Positions 1-5,879 of a stretch of 6,009 nt of DNA are shown piece by piece. The translations under genes and the position numbers were made by a program. Source of the DNA: Gammaproteobacteria bacterium (GTDB lineage Bacteria; Pseudomonadota; Gammaproteobacteria; SAR86; TMED112); contig NYSP01000019.1 in assembly GCA_002683115.1 (NCBI GenBank), positions 16,179 to 22,187 of the forward strand, written 5' to 3'. The notes beneath the pieces are model-generated. The model saw nothing but the letters and a program-made list of their open reading frames with translations, had not been told where the DNA came from and made no database searches. Within the stretch, counting starts at the first letter, position 1. Every line of letters starts with the position of its first letter.

Positions 1-327
1 GAGTTGCTAGTAGAATCGCTGAGCAGGTCAAATCAAGTAATAGCAACAGGTGGTGGTATAATTCTTGCGCCGGAAAACAGAGAAATTCTCGGTGACAATA
101 GAGTTTATTTTTTGAATGGCTCACCTGAATTACTTTATGAAAGAGCAACGGTCTTGAGAGATAAAAGGCCCTTACTTAAAGATATGGATTTAGAGGAATT
201 TATTGAGTTATTTAATGGAAGGGAACAACTCTACAATGAATGTGCTAGCAAAAAGGTAAATATTGATGGCAAAAACATTGAAACAGTTGTTGAAGAAATA
301 ATGAATCATGAAAAATTTAGTTTTTAA
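1..327 (+). CDS. aroK: Shikimate kinase, C-terminal part (5' end outside window)
   Basis: Shikimate kinase phosphorylates shikimate at the 3-hydroxyl with ATP in the cytosolic shikimate pathway. The reading frame is open from the first base, so the gene starts upstream; the Walker A P-loop and the first shikimate-binding residues are not in the window. What remains (108 codons) matches the C-terminal two thirds of AroK: ATGGG at fragment residues 15-19 (the family's shikimate-binding triple-glycine loop), a beta strand RVYFL, the lid motif KRPLL around residues 55-59 with its ATP-contacting Arg, and R-x3-Y-x2-CA at about 74-82 (shikimate-binding Arg). The gene overlaps aroB by 20 nt, the usual aroK-aroB pairing in proteobacteria. 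A TTG at base 4 is in frame but is not the real start. Identification is firm; AroK rather than AroL is inferred from the aroB neighbour. Confidence 0.95.
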   Translation, partial: ELLVESLSRSNQVIATGGGIILAPENREILGDNRVYFLNGSPELLYERATVLRDKRPLLKDMDLEEFIELFNGREQLYNECASKKVNIDGKNIETVVEEIMNHEKFSF

Positions 328-1381
328 AGCTGAAGAACAAAATGTAAAGGTATCTTTTCTAAAAGATCCAAATCATATTTTTGAAAATTATGATGAGTCA
401 GTTAAATACTGTGTTGTTGCTGATAAAAAAGTTCTTGAGCAACATCCAGAATTCAAAAATGTTCTTACGGCTAATAACTTTTCGATTTTTGAGATTGAGG
501 AGGCAGAAAAACAAAAAGATATAGAAACCTACATGAGTGTTATTGAACTTATGCAAAGTAAAAATTTTAATAGGCATGATTTTGTTGTAGGTTTCGGTGG
601 TGGTGCGGTAACAGACTTAGCTGGGTTTGTGGCTGCAACTTATATGAGAGGGATTAAATATATGCAAATACCAACTTCTCTCTTAGCGCAAGTGGATGCA
701 TCAATTGGTGGGAAAACAGGAATCAACCATGGAAAAATAAAAAACTTTATTGGCTCTTTTTATAACCCTACAGAAATATTTATTTGTTCAGATTTCCTTG
801 TAACCTTACAAAAGCAAGAGTTTCTGAATGGCTTAGCTGAAGTTATAAAACATTGCTTAATTACTTCTAGAGATTCTTTAATTAGGCTTTCTGAGCAATC
901 AGAAGCGATTATGAATCTTGATCAAGATGTACTTTTAAAGTGTATAAAAGAGTCATTGGAAACCAAGGCAAATATAGTACAACAAGATTTTCAAGAAAGC
1001 GGACAAAGAAAGTTTTTAAATTTTGGTCATACCTTTGCTCATGGGATCGAATCAGCAAATTATGATGCTCCAATACTTCATGGACATGCTGTTATGATAG
1101 GCATGCTCATGGCTCTTAAATACTCGAATGAACTTGGTAAATTAGAAAAAGATGAGCTTGATTTAGCAATAAAAGTTATGAATGAATTTGAATATGACTT
1201 CAAGGATGTAAAATTTGATACCGACATAATCTTTGAAGCCATGAAGAAAGATAAAAAGAATACCAACGCTATAAATCTAGTTCTTATTAATGAAATTGGA
1301 GCTCCTTTTATCTACCAAGAAACTTCCGAAGAAAGCTTGAAAACATTTATTAGTAAATTTATTGATGACTTCACAAAATAA
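308..1381 (+). CDS. aroB: 3-dehydroquinate synthase
   Basis: This enzyme converts DAHP to 3-dehydroquinate using NAD+ and a divalent metal, step two of the shikimate pathway, in the cytosol. The 357 residues are close to the family's usual ~360. Visible motifs: glycine-rich NAD-binding GFGGGAVTD at 95-103, the IPTSLLAQVDASIGGKTGIN block at 121-140 with D130 and K136, K145-N146, R114, and the metal ligands E178 (GLAEVIKH), H241 (FGHTFAH) and H258 (LHGH). K181, E230, R234 and H245 also match expected active-site positions, so it should be a true AroB rather than a sugar-phosphate cyclase relative. The usual LHGEAV motif reads LHGHAV here (H260 for Glu). The ATG at 308 lies inside the aroK end with only a weak GAAG-like ribosome site, so translation is probably coupled to aroK. 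It overlaps hemE by 17 nt. Confidence 0.97.
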   Translation: MKNLVFKAEEQNVKVSFLKDPNHIFENYDESVKYCVVADKKVLEQHPEFKNVLTANNFSIFEIEEAEKQKDIETYMSVIELMQSKNFNRHDFVVGFGGGAVTDLAGFVAATYMRGIKYMQIPTSLLAQVDASIGGKTGINHGKIKNFIGSFYNPTEIFICSDFLVTLQKQEFLNGLAEVIKHCLITSRDSLIRLSEQSEAIMNLDQDVLLKCIKESLETKANIVQQDFQESGQRKFLNFGHTFAHGIESANYDAPILHGHAVMIGMLMALKYSNELGKLEKDELDLAIKVMNEFEYDFKDVKFDTDIIFEAMKKDKKNTNAINLVLINEIGAPFIYQETSEESLKTFISKFIDDFTK

Positions 1382-2378
1382 AATTTTTCTTGATGCGCTT
1401 AAACGAGAAAATAATCAAGCTCGAGCTCCAATTTGGCTTTTGAGACAAGCTGGCAGATATTTGCCTGAATATATGGAAGTGCGCAAAAATTACTCTGATT
1501 TCTTTGAAATGATAAAAAAACCAGAAGTATGTAATGAGCTAACATTGCAGCCACTTAGAAGGTTTCCTTTGGATGCAGCTATAACTTTCACAGATATATT
1601 GACTATTCCAGATGCAATGAACTTGTCAGTTGAATTTATAGCTGGCAAAGGGCCTGTCTTTGAGAATTCGATTTTAAAGGATAGATCATTAAGACTTAGT
1701 TCAAAGCAAGCTATGCAAAAATTAGATTATGTCTTTGAAGCTACTAAAATGATTAAATCCAATATTAATGTGCCATTGATAGGTTTTACCGGTAGCCCTT
1801 GGACTCTTTTGGTATATATGTTCTATGGTCAGTCACCGAGCGATAAAAGTCTTATCAAAAGTTTTATCCAATCGGATTCAAATATTGCTCATTCTCACTT
1901 AAAAGAGCTAACAATTATAATTCAGGAGTATATAGCAGAGCAGGTAAAAGCAGGTGCTGAGTGCATACAAATTTTTGATTCATGGGGAGGAATGCTTGAG
2001 GAAGAATATAGTGAATTTTCATTGAGCTACATTAATCAAATAGCTGAACAATTACCAAATGATATTCCTTTGATTCTTTATACAAGAGGAAAAATTTTGG
2101 CTGACTTCTTAGGAGATACAAAAATTAAATACCTTAATCTCGATTGTGCAGATGTAGTCGATAATTACATTGACAAAGATTTAACAATTCAAGGCAATTT
2201 TGATCCAAAAGATTTCCATTTATCCGATGCAGAATTAATCGAAAAAGCAAAGGGAATAAAAGCAAAATTCTTTAATAGAGCAAATTATGTCTTTAATTTG
2301 GGCAGTGGCATTACCCCGGATATCAAGCCAGAAAAAGTAGACTTATTTTTAGCCGAGTTATCTGGTTTTAGTTCTTAA
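1365..2378 (+). CDS. hemE: Uroporphyrinogen decarboxylase
   Basis: HemE removes four acetate carboxyls from uroporphyrinogen III to give coproporphyrinogen III in cytosolic heme synthesis. The protein has 337 residues, slightly under the ~354 of E. coli. Family motifs are clear: LLRQAGRYLPEY at 25-36 with both substrate-binding Arg (R27, R31), LQPLRRFPLDAAITFTDIL at 61-79 with catalytic D77, GFTGSPWTL at 140-148, Y151, IFDSWGG at 203-209 with S206, and IQGNFDP at 275-281. The C-terminal signature normally reading NLGHGI is NLGSGI here (S314), replacing an active-site His that is nearly invariant in the family (human His339). I chose ATG 1365; an in-frame TTG lies one codon upstream, and no good ribosome site is visible, which fits coupling to aroB. 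The 3' end overlaps the opposing tesB end by 21 nt. Pseudomonads carry other genes between aroB and hemE; here none intervene. Confidence 0.97.
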   Translation: MTSQNKIFLDALKRENNQARAPIWLLRQAGRYLPEYMEVRKNYSDFFEMIKKPEVCNELTLQPLRRFPLDAAITFTDILTIPDAMNLSVEFIAGKGPVFENSILKDRSLRLSSKQAMQKLDYVFEATKMIKSNINVPLIGFTGSPWTLLVYMFYGQSPSDKSLIKSFIQSDSNIAHSHLKELTIIIQEYIAEQVKAGAECIQIFDSWGGMLEEEYSEFSLSYINQIAEQLPNDIPLILYTRGKILADFLGDTKIKYLNLDCADVVDNYIDKDLTIQGNFDPKDFHLSDAELIEKAKGIKAKFFNRANYVFNLGSGITPDIKPEKVDLFLAELSGFSS

Positions 2379-3230
2379 AAGACCTTCTTGTGTTACAGAA
2401 GCTATCACTTCTCCATCACGAGAAAAGAAAGTTCCTCTACCTAAACCCCTTGAGTTTCCGGTATAAGGGCTATCAGTTGCATAAAGCACCCAATCATTGA
2501 ACTCAAAATTTGGTTTATGAAACCACATGGTGTGATCAAGACTTGCCATCATGAGATCAGGCGACATATAGCTAATGCCATGCGGAAAAAGTGCTGGCGC
2601 AAGAATTCCCGAATCAGAGATATAAGCAAGAAAGGCATTATGCGTTTCCCGTCCTGGCGGTATAACACCATTAGGTTTTAGCCAAACGTTTCTTATCGGT
2701 GGCAAAACTTTTGGTTCAAAAACATCATTCCATTCAACCCATTTAATTGAATACTCTCTTTCTTTTAAGAAGTATGGTCTCAGCTCTTCTGGAACTTTAT
2801 CGATGTCTTCTGTGCGCATTTCAATTTCATCTTTAAGGTCTTCAGGCATTGGTACTTTTGGCATATCAATACTATGTGACATTCCCTCTTCATCTTTCTG
2901 AAAGGAAACAGTCATAGTAAAAATAATCTCATTATTTTGAATTGCTTTAACTGTTCTTGTTGAAAAACTTCTACCGTTTCTAATAGGATCTACACTAAAA
3001 AGTACCGGCTGTTTCATGATTCCAGGTCGCAAAAAATAGGCATGGAGGGAATGCAGGTGTTTGTCTTCTTCGATTGTAGAATTAGCAGCGATATATGCTT
3101 GCGCTATAACCTGACCTCCATAGATTCTCTGGATACCAGCATTTTTACCTTTGTACCTATAAAGATAAGTATCGAGCTGCTCAAGCTTCAACCTATCCAG
3201 GGTATTTTCAAATGACTGATTTAATTTCAT
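2358..3230 (-). CDS. tesB: Acyl-CoA thioesterase II (TesB family, double hot-dog)
   Basis: TesB-type enzymes hydrolyse medium- and long-chain acyl-CoA to free acid and CoA in the cytosol. The 290 residues match the ~286 of E. coli TesB along the whole length. The N-terminal hot-dog domain shows IYGGQVIAQA at 36-45, HSLHAYFLRPG at 60-70 and GRSFSTR at 86-92. The C-terminal domain shows YISDSGIL at 203-210 with presumed catalytic D206, MASLDHTMWFHKP at 228-240, and VTQEG at 279-283 with Q281. E. coli uses Asp, Thr and Gln; the Thr position is S230 here, a conservative change I believe is common in the family. The ATG overlaps the SDR stop by one base (TAATG), so the two are co-translated. The gene symbol denotes family; actual substrate chain length is unknown. 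The neighbouring oxidoreductases hint at a more specialised acyl substrate, which is inference. Confidence 0.93.
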   Translation of the reverse strand: MKLNQSFENTLDRLKLEQLDTYLYRYKGKNAGIQRIYGGQVIAQAYIAANSTIEEDKHLHSLHAYFLRPGIMKQPVLFSVDPIRNGRSFSTRTVKAIQNNEIIFTMTVSFQKDEEGMSHSIDMPKVPMPEDLKDEIEMRTEDIDKVPEELRPYFLKEREYSIKWVEWNDVFEPKVLPPIRNVWLKPNGVIPPGRETHNAFLAYISDSGILAPALFPHGISYMSPDLMMASLDHTMWFHKPNFEFNDWVLYATDSPYTGNSRGLGRGTFFSRDGEVIASVTQEGLLRTKTR

Positions 3231-3982
3231 TATTGGGCAGATAAGCCTCCATCAATAACAATCTCTGTGCCCGTGATCATTTTTGATTCATCAGAAGCTA
3301 AAAATAATAGTGCATTGGCAATGTCCTCTATTTCAGCAAGCTTTCTAACAGGAATTTGCTTCTCAAGTTTTGCGAGCATGTCAGAAGAAGTATCATTCAG
3401 TAAAGCTTCTAATATTTCTGTTCGTGCAAAAACTGGATGCACGCTGTTGCATCTAACTAATTTTGTAGTTCTTGCACAATGCAAAGCCACTGATTTCGAC
3501 AAATGTCTAACAGCTGCTTTTGCACTGTTGTAGGCTGTGAAATTATGACCAGCCACAATACCTGAAATTGAAGAGATATTGATAATTGAGCCATTGCCTG
3601 AATCACGCATCAATGGAAGCGCATATTTACAACCATAGAAAACTGAATCAAGATCAACTTTATGAACCATGTCCCAGGCTTCATTTGTAGTACCTTCAAC
3701 ATCTCCCATATAACCAATTCCAGCATTATTTACTAAAACATTTAGCTGGTTTTCATTCGTTTTAATTTCTTCTATGACTTCTTGCCATCTGTCTGCGTCT
3801 GTAACATCATGTTCAAGAAAATTAATACCTAATTCTTCAGCAACTTTTTCTCCGCCTTCTTTGTTTATGTCGGATATATAAACTTTAGCTCCCTCTCGAG
3901 CAAAAACAGCCGCAGTACCCTTGCCAAAACCTGCTGCTCCGCCTGTTATTAGTGCAACTTTATTATTTAATCTATTTCCCAT
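3230..3982 (-). CDS. Short-chain dehydrogenase/reductase (classical SDR)
   Basis: An NAD(P)-dependent oxidoreductase acting on an alcohol/ketone pair. The 250-residue length is typical of classical SDRs. The Rossmann dinucleotide motif TGGAAGFG is at 13-20, D38 at the end of the second beta strand predicts NAD(H) preference, D59 contacts adenine, NNAG is at 85-88, and the catalytic residues are S138, Y151 and K155 (YNSAK). The tetrad Asn is D110 here (KVDLDSVF). The protein ends with the family's TGTEIVIDGG strand. The VDLDSVFYGCKYALPLM and VRCNSVHP stretches resemble, from memory, the 3-beta/17-beta-hydroxysteroid and cyclic-alcohol dehydrogenase subgroup, but substrate cannot be assigned. 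ATG 3982 is preceded by a modest GAGA-type ribosome site. It is the first gene of a pair with the thioesterase and is divergent from the diiron gene 52 bp away. Confidence 0.93.
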   Translation of the reverse strand: MGNRLNNKVALITGGAAGFGKGTAAVFAREGAKVYISDINKEGGEKVAEELGINFLEHDVTDADRWQEVIEEIKTNENQLNVLVNNAGIGYMGDVEGTTNEAWDMVHKVDLDSVFYGCKYALPLMRDSGNGSIINISSISGIVAGHNFTAYNSAKAAVRHLSKSVALHCARTTKLVRCNSVHPVFARTEILEALLNDTSSDMLAKLEKQIPVRKLAEIEDIANALLFLASDESKMITGTEIVIDGGLSAQ

Positions 3983-4034
3983 TTGTCTGTCTCGATAATT
4001 TTGGATATATTAAACTAGTATTTCTTAAAAGAAC
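3983..4034. promoter_or_regulatory. Divergent intergenic region between SDR and diiron genes
   Basis: These 52 bp separate two divergent start codons and must hold the 5' signals of both genes unless promoters lie inside coding sequence. The stretch is AT-rich, with GATAAT at 3994-3999 and TTGGAT at 4001-4006 on the + strand as weak promoter-like words. No -10/-35 pair with correct spacing stands out on either strand. A short palindrome ACTAGT sits at 4014-4019. Ribosome sites are weak: AAAAGA just before the diiron ATG, and GAGACAGA before the SDR ATG on the - strand. Co-regulation of the two genes is inference from the layout. Confidence 0.4.
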
Positions 4035-5147
4035 ATGAAAAACAAAATAGTAGATAATCAGCCTCAAGAAGTTACAAATTACTTGGAGATAGATCCAAAA
4101 GAACAAGATGCAGTTGAATGTGTTAATGAGATTTTTAAATCGCCACTCACTGGCTCTTATAACTGGGACTATACAGTTGTTGATGATCGAATAAAGAAAC
4201 TCTACGAACTAGGAAAAAAACTTAACTGGAACGTTTCAACTGACCTCGATTGGTCAGAGAACTTTCCTAAAGACGAGTTTTTAGTAAATCAAGAATTCAG
4301 ATTATTGCCAGAAGAACTTGTGGGTCTAGATGACTTATCAATGGAGCAGAGACTGCAAATGGACAGGCATCAAGTTTCCTGGAACCTTAGTCAGTTCTTA
4401 CATGGAGAACAGGGAGCTTTATTAGTAGCTTCCCAACTTGTCTCATGTGCACCAACTTTTAACGCAAAAATGTATGCTGCATCACAAACTTTTGATGAAG
4501 CACGCCACGTAGAGGGCTTCAACAGATACCTAAAAGAGAAAATTGGTTTTCAATATCCAGCAACTAAAGGTTTGAAATCATTAATGGATAAAATTCTTAC
4601 CGATGAAAGATGGGATCTTAAGTTTATTGGTATGCAAATTATTATTGAGGGCTTAGCTTTGGCTGCCTTCAACAATATGAAATTCATTTTAAATGATGGC
4701 CTACTGAAACAGCTCTTGCACTATGTAATAAGAGACGAAGCCAGACATGTGACTTTTGGTGTTAACTATTTAGAGGATTTCCTTAAAACTTTATCAGAAG
4801 ATGAAATTGAAGAGAGAGCACAGTTTGCCTTTGAAGCCTGTGTTGTTATGCGTAACAGATTAATTTCTGGTGAGGTCATTTCAAGATTTCTTGATTACAC
4901 ACCGGAAGAAGCACAAGAAATTGCGGCAAATACTGCTCAAGGTCAAAATTTTAGAGTCCTATTGTTCACAAAAATCGTACCAAACCTCAAAAGAATTGGA
5001 TTGCTGACCGATAGAGTCAAACCACAATACGAAAAGCTTGGCGTACTAAGTTATGCAGAGCTTGAGGACAACTTTGATATAGACTGGGCAGATATGTCTA
5101 AACCATATGAAACCCAAGAAGAAATAGAAAAGGCTATCAGTCTTTAA
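4035..5147 (+). CDS. Ferritin-like diiron-carboxylate protein (R2-like fold), function unknown
   Basis: A 370-residue protein with a clear ferritin-like four-helix diiron site, probably an O2-activating oxidase or oxygenase. Predicted metal ligands by helix are E125 (HGEQGA), E155 and H158 (DEARHVE), E205 (IIEGLAL), and E235 and H238 (DEARHVTFG). This gives E-x29-ExxH twice, with the two halves exactly 80 residues apart, the arrangement of ribonucleotide reductase R2, R2-like oxidases and bacterial multicomponent monooxygenases. The extra His of AurF-type N-oxygenases, four residues before the last Glu, is V231 here, so a plain AurF assignment is not supported. It lacks length for, and obvious signs of, a functional RNR R2, and no nrdA is nearby. 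No signal peptide or membrane segment is seen, so it is likely cytosolic. Residues 1-100 and 260-370 are not recognised. Divergent SDR and thioesterase genes suggest an acyl or lipophilic substrate (inference). It could also be a desaturase-like or hydroxylase enzyme. Confidence 0.8.
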   Translation: MKNKIVDNQPQEVTNYLEIDPKEQDAVECVNEIFKSPLTGSYNWDYTVVDDRIKKLYELGKKLNWNVSTDLDWSENFPKDEFLVNQEFRLLPEELVGLDDLSMEQRLQMDRHQVSWNLSQFLHGEQGALLVASQLVSCAPTFNAKMYAASQTFDEARHVEGFNRYLKEKIGFQYPATKGLKSLMDKILTDERWDLKFIGMQIIIEGLALAAFNNMKFILNDGLLKQLLHYVIRDEARHVTFGVNYLEDFLKTLSEDEIEERAQFAFEACVVMRNRLISGEVISRFLDYTPEEAQEIAANTAQGQNFRVLLFTKIVPNLKRIGLLTDRVKPQYEKLGVLSYAELEDNFDIDWADMSKPYETQEEIEKAISL

Positions 5148-5737
5148 TCAATAACTTCAGCTTTTACAATCTTTATTGCTTCAACAGGTACATCTTGATA
5201 TCCCTGTACTGAAGTAGTCTGGACGTCAGCTATTTTGTCAACCACATCTAGACCTTCAGTAACTTTTCCAAATACAGCATAGCCCCAACCCTCTTCAACT
5301 TGACTGGTTCTAAAATTTAAAAAAGCATTATCAACGTGATTGATAAAAAATTGTGAAGAAGCTGAATGCGGATAAGCTGTTCTTGCCATGGCAATTGTGC
5401 CTCTATCATTGCGTAAGCCATTATTGGCTTCATTCATAATTGGTTCTAATTTGTCATCTTTAGGTGTCATATCTTCAAGATGTCCTCCTCCCTGAATCAT
5501 AAAACCATTAATAACTCTGTGAAAAATTGTTTCATCATAAAATCCGTTTTCAACGTACTGTATGAAATTTTCAGTTGAAATTGGTGCATTTTCTTGATCT
5601 AACTCAAGCACGATATCCCCATAGGATGTTGTAAGTTTTACTTTTGGCATTGCTTCTTCCCTTATGAATGTATTGAATAGAAAATATAAGACCATTACAA
5701 ACAGAAATCCTGCTAATACGCTTCTTAAAATTTTCAT
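5144..5737 (-). CDS. ppiB: Cyclophilin-type peptidyl-prolyl cis-trans isomerase with N-terminal membrane segment
   Basis: Cyclophilins speed cis-trans isomerisation of prolyl bonds during protein folding. From ATG 5737 the product has 197 residues. Residues 2-5 carry K and R, followed by a hydrophobic stretch at about 7-24, then a full cyclophilin domain from residue 30. The domain shows FHRVINGFMIQGGG at 72-85 with catalytic R74 plus F79 and Q82, NEANNGL at 102-108, RGTIAMAR at 112-119, SSQFFIN at 127-133 and GWGYAVFG at 150-157. The domain is most like E. coli PpiB, but the hydrophobic leader has no clear signal peptidase site, so an inner-membrane anchor facing the periplasm is likely. In-frame TTG 5740 is an equally possible start adding one residue. 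An internal ATG at 5650 with a strong ribosome site could give a 168-residue cytosolic form. The stop overlaps the opposing diiron stop by 4 nt. Confidence 0.9.
   Translation of the reverse strand: MKILRSVLAGFLFVMVLYFLFNTFIREEAMPKVKLTTSYGDIVLELDQENAPISTENFIQYVENGFYDETIFHRVINGFMIQGGGHLEDMTPKDDKLEPIMNEANNGLRNDRGTIAMARTAYPHSASSQFFINHVDNAFLNFRTSQVEEGWGYAVFGKVTEGLDVVDKIADVQTTSVQGYQDVPVEAIKIVKAEVID
5653..5663 (-). promoter_or_regulatory. Possible internal ribosome binding site for a short cytosolic cyclophilin
   Basis: On the - strand AAGGGAAGAAG lies immediately upstream of ATG 5650-5648 (Met30 of the long form), with AAGG nine bases from the ATG. This is a better Shine-Dalgarno match than any other start in the window, and the protein made from it (168 residues) would have the normal length of cytosolic PpiB. 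The purine-rich run also encodes the linker REEA after the membrane segment, so it could simply be coding sequence. Confidence 0.35.
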
Positions 5738-5848
5738 CAAAATATTATATCCTAAGAATATGTATAAGTTTTTTACATATTTACTGTTTTTGATTTGCTT
5801 TTCTAGCGTTATCTCTTCAAATGAATCATATTTTGATCTAGATACTGG

Positions 5849-5879
5849 AAAAAAATTAGCTTTTGTTTTTAATTAAGCT
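5849..5879 (-). terminator. Weak intrinsic terminator-like hairpin after the PhzF-family gene
   Basis: Reading the - strand, AGCTT (5879-5875) can pair with AAGCT (5862-5858) across a 12-nt AT-rich loop, and AA then seven T residues follow (5855-5849). The stem starts within the last codons of the PhzF-like gene. The five-base-pair stem with two G-C pairs is weak, so termination would be partial at best. Its position at a gene end in the right orientation is the main support. Confidence 0.3.

Noticed and set aside
1078..1266. A 62-codon open frame on the - strand inside aroB.
   Set aside because: It lies wholly antisense to a firmly identified gene, is rich in Ser/Phe as expected for a shadow frame, and shows no motif.
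2384..2401. Inverted repeat CTTCT/AGAAG with an 8-nt loop near the hemE/tesB junction.
   Set aside because: The stem is only five base pairs, no T run follows on either strand, and it lies inside tesB coding sequence, so it is not a credible terminator.
3243..3251. GGAGG on the - strand upstream of the tesB ATG.
   Set aside because: It is about 15 nt from the ATG, too far for a normal ribosome site, and encodes the conserved DGG of the SDR C-terminus. The TAATG stop/start overlap is a better explanation for tesB translation.
3267..3533. An 88-codon open frame on the + strand inside the SDR gene.
   Set aside because: It is antisense to the conserved C-terminal half of the SDR, with low-complexity Ser/Ala content and no recognisable domain.
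5744..5749. TATAAT on the - strand just upstream of the cyclophilin start.
   Set aside because: No -35-like hexamer sits at 16-18 nt, and transcription would begin at about the ATG, giving a leaderless message. In DNA this AT-rich a perfect -10 word occurs easily by chance.
5760..5876. A 38-codon + strand frame with a signal-peptide-like start (MYKFFTYLLFLICF) filling most of the gap between the cyclophilin and PhzF-like genes.
   Set aside because: It has no good ribosome site and no recognisable mature part, and its last ten codons coincide with the A/T runs of the terminator-like hairpin on the other strand. AT-rich DNA readily gives F/L/I-rich frames. A small exported peptide is not excluded, but I cannot support it.
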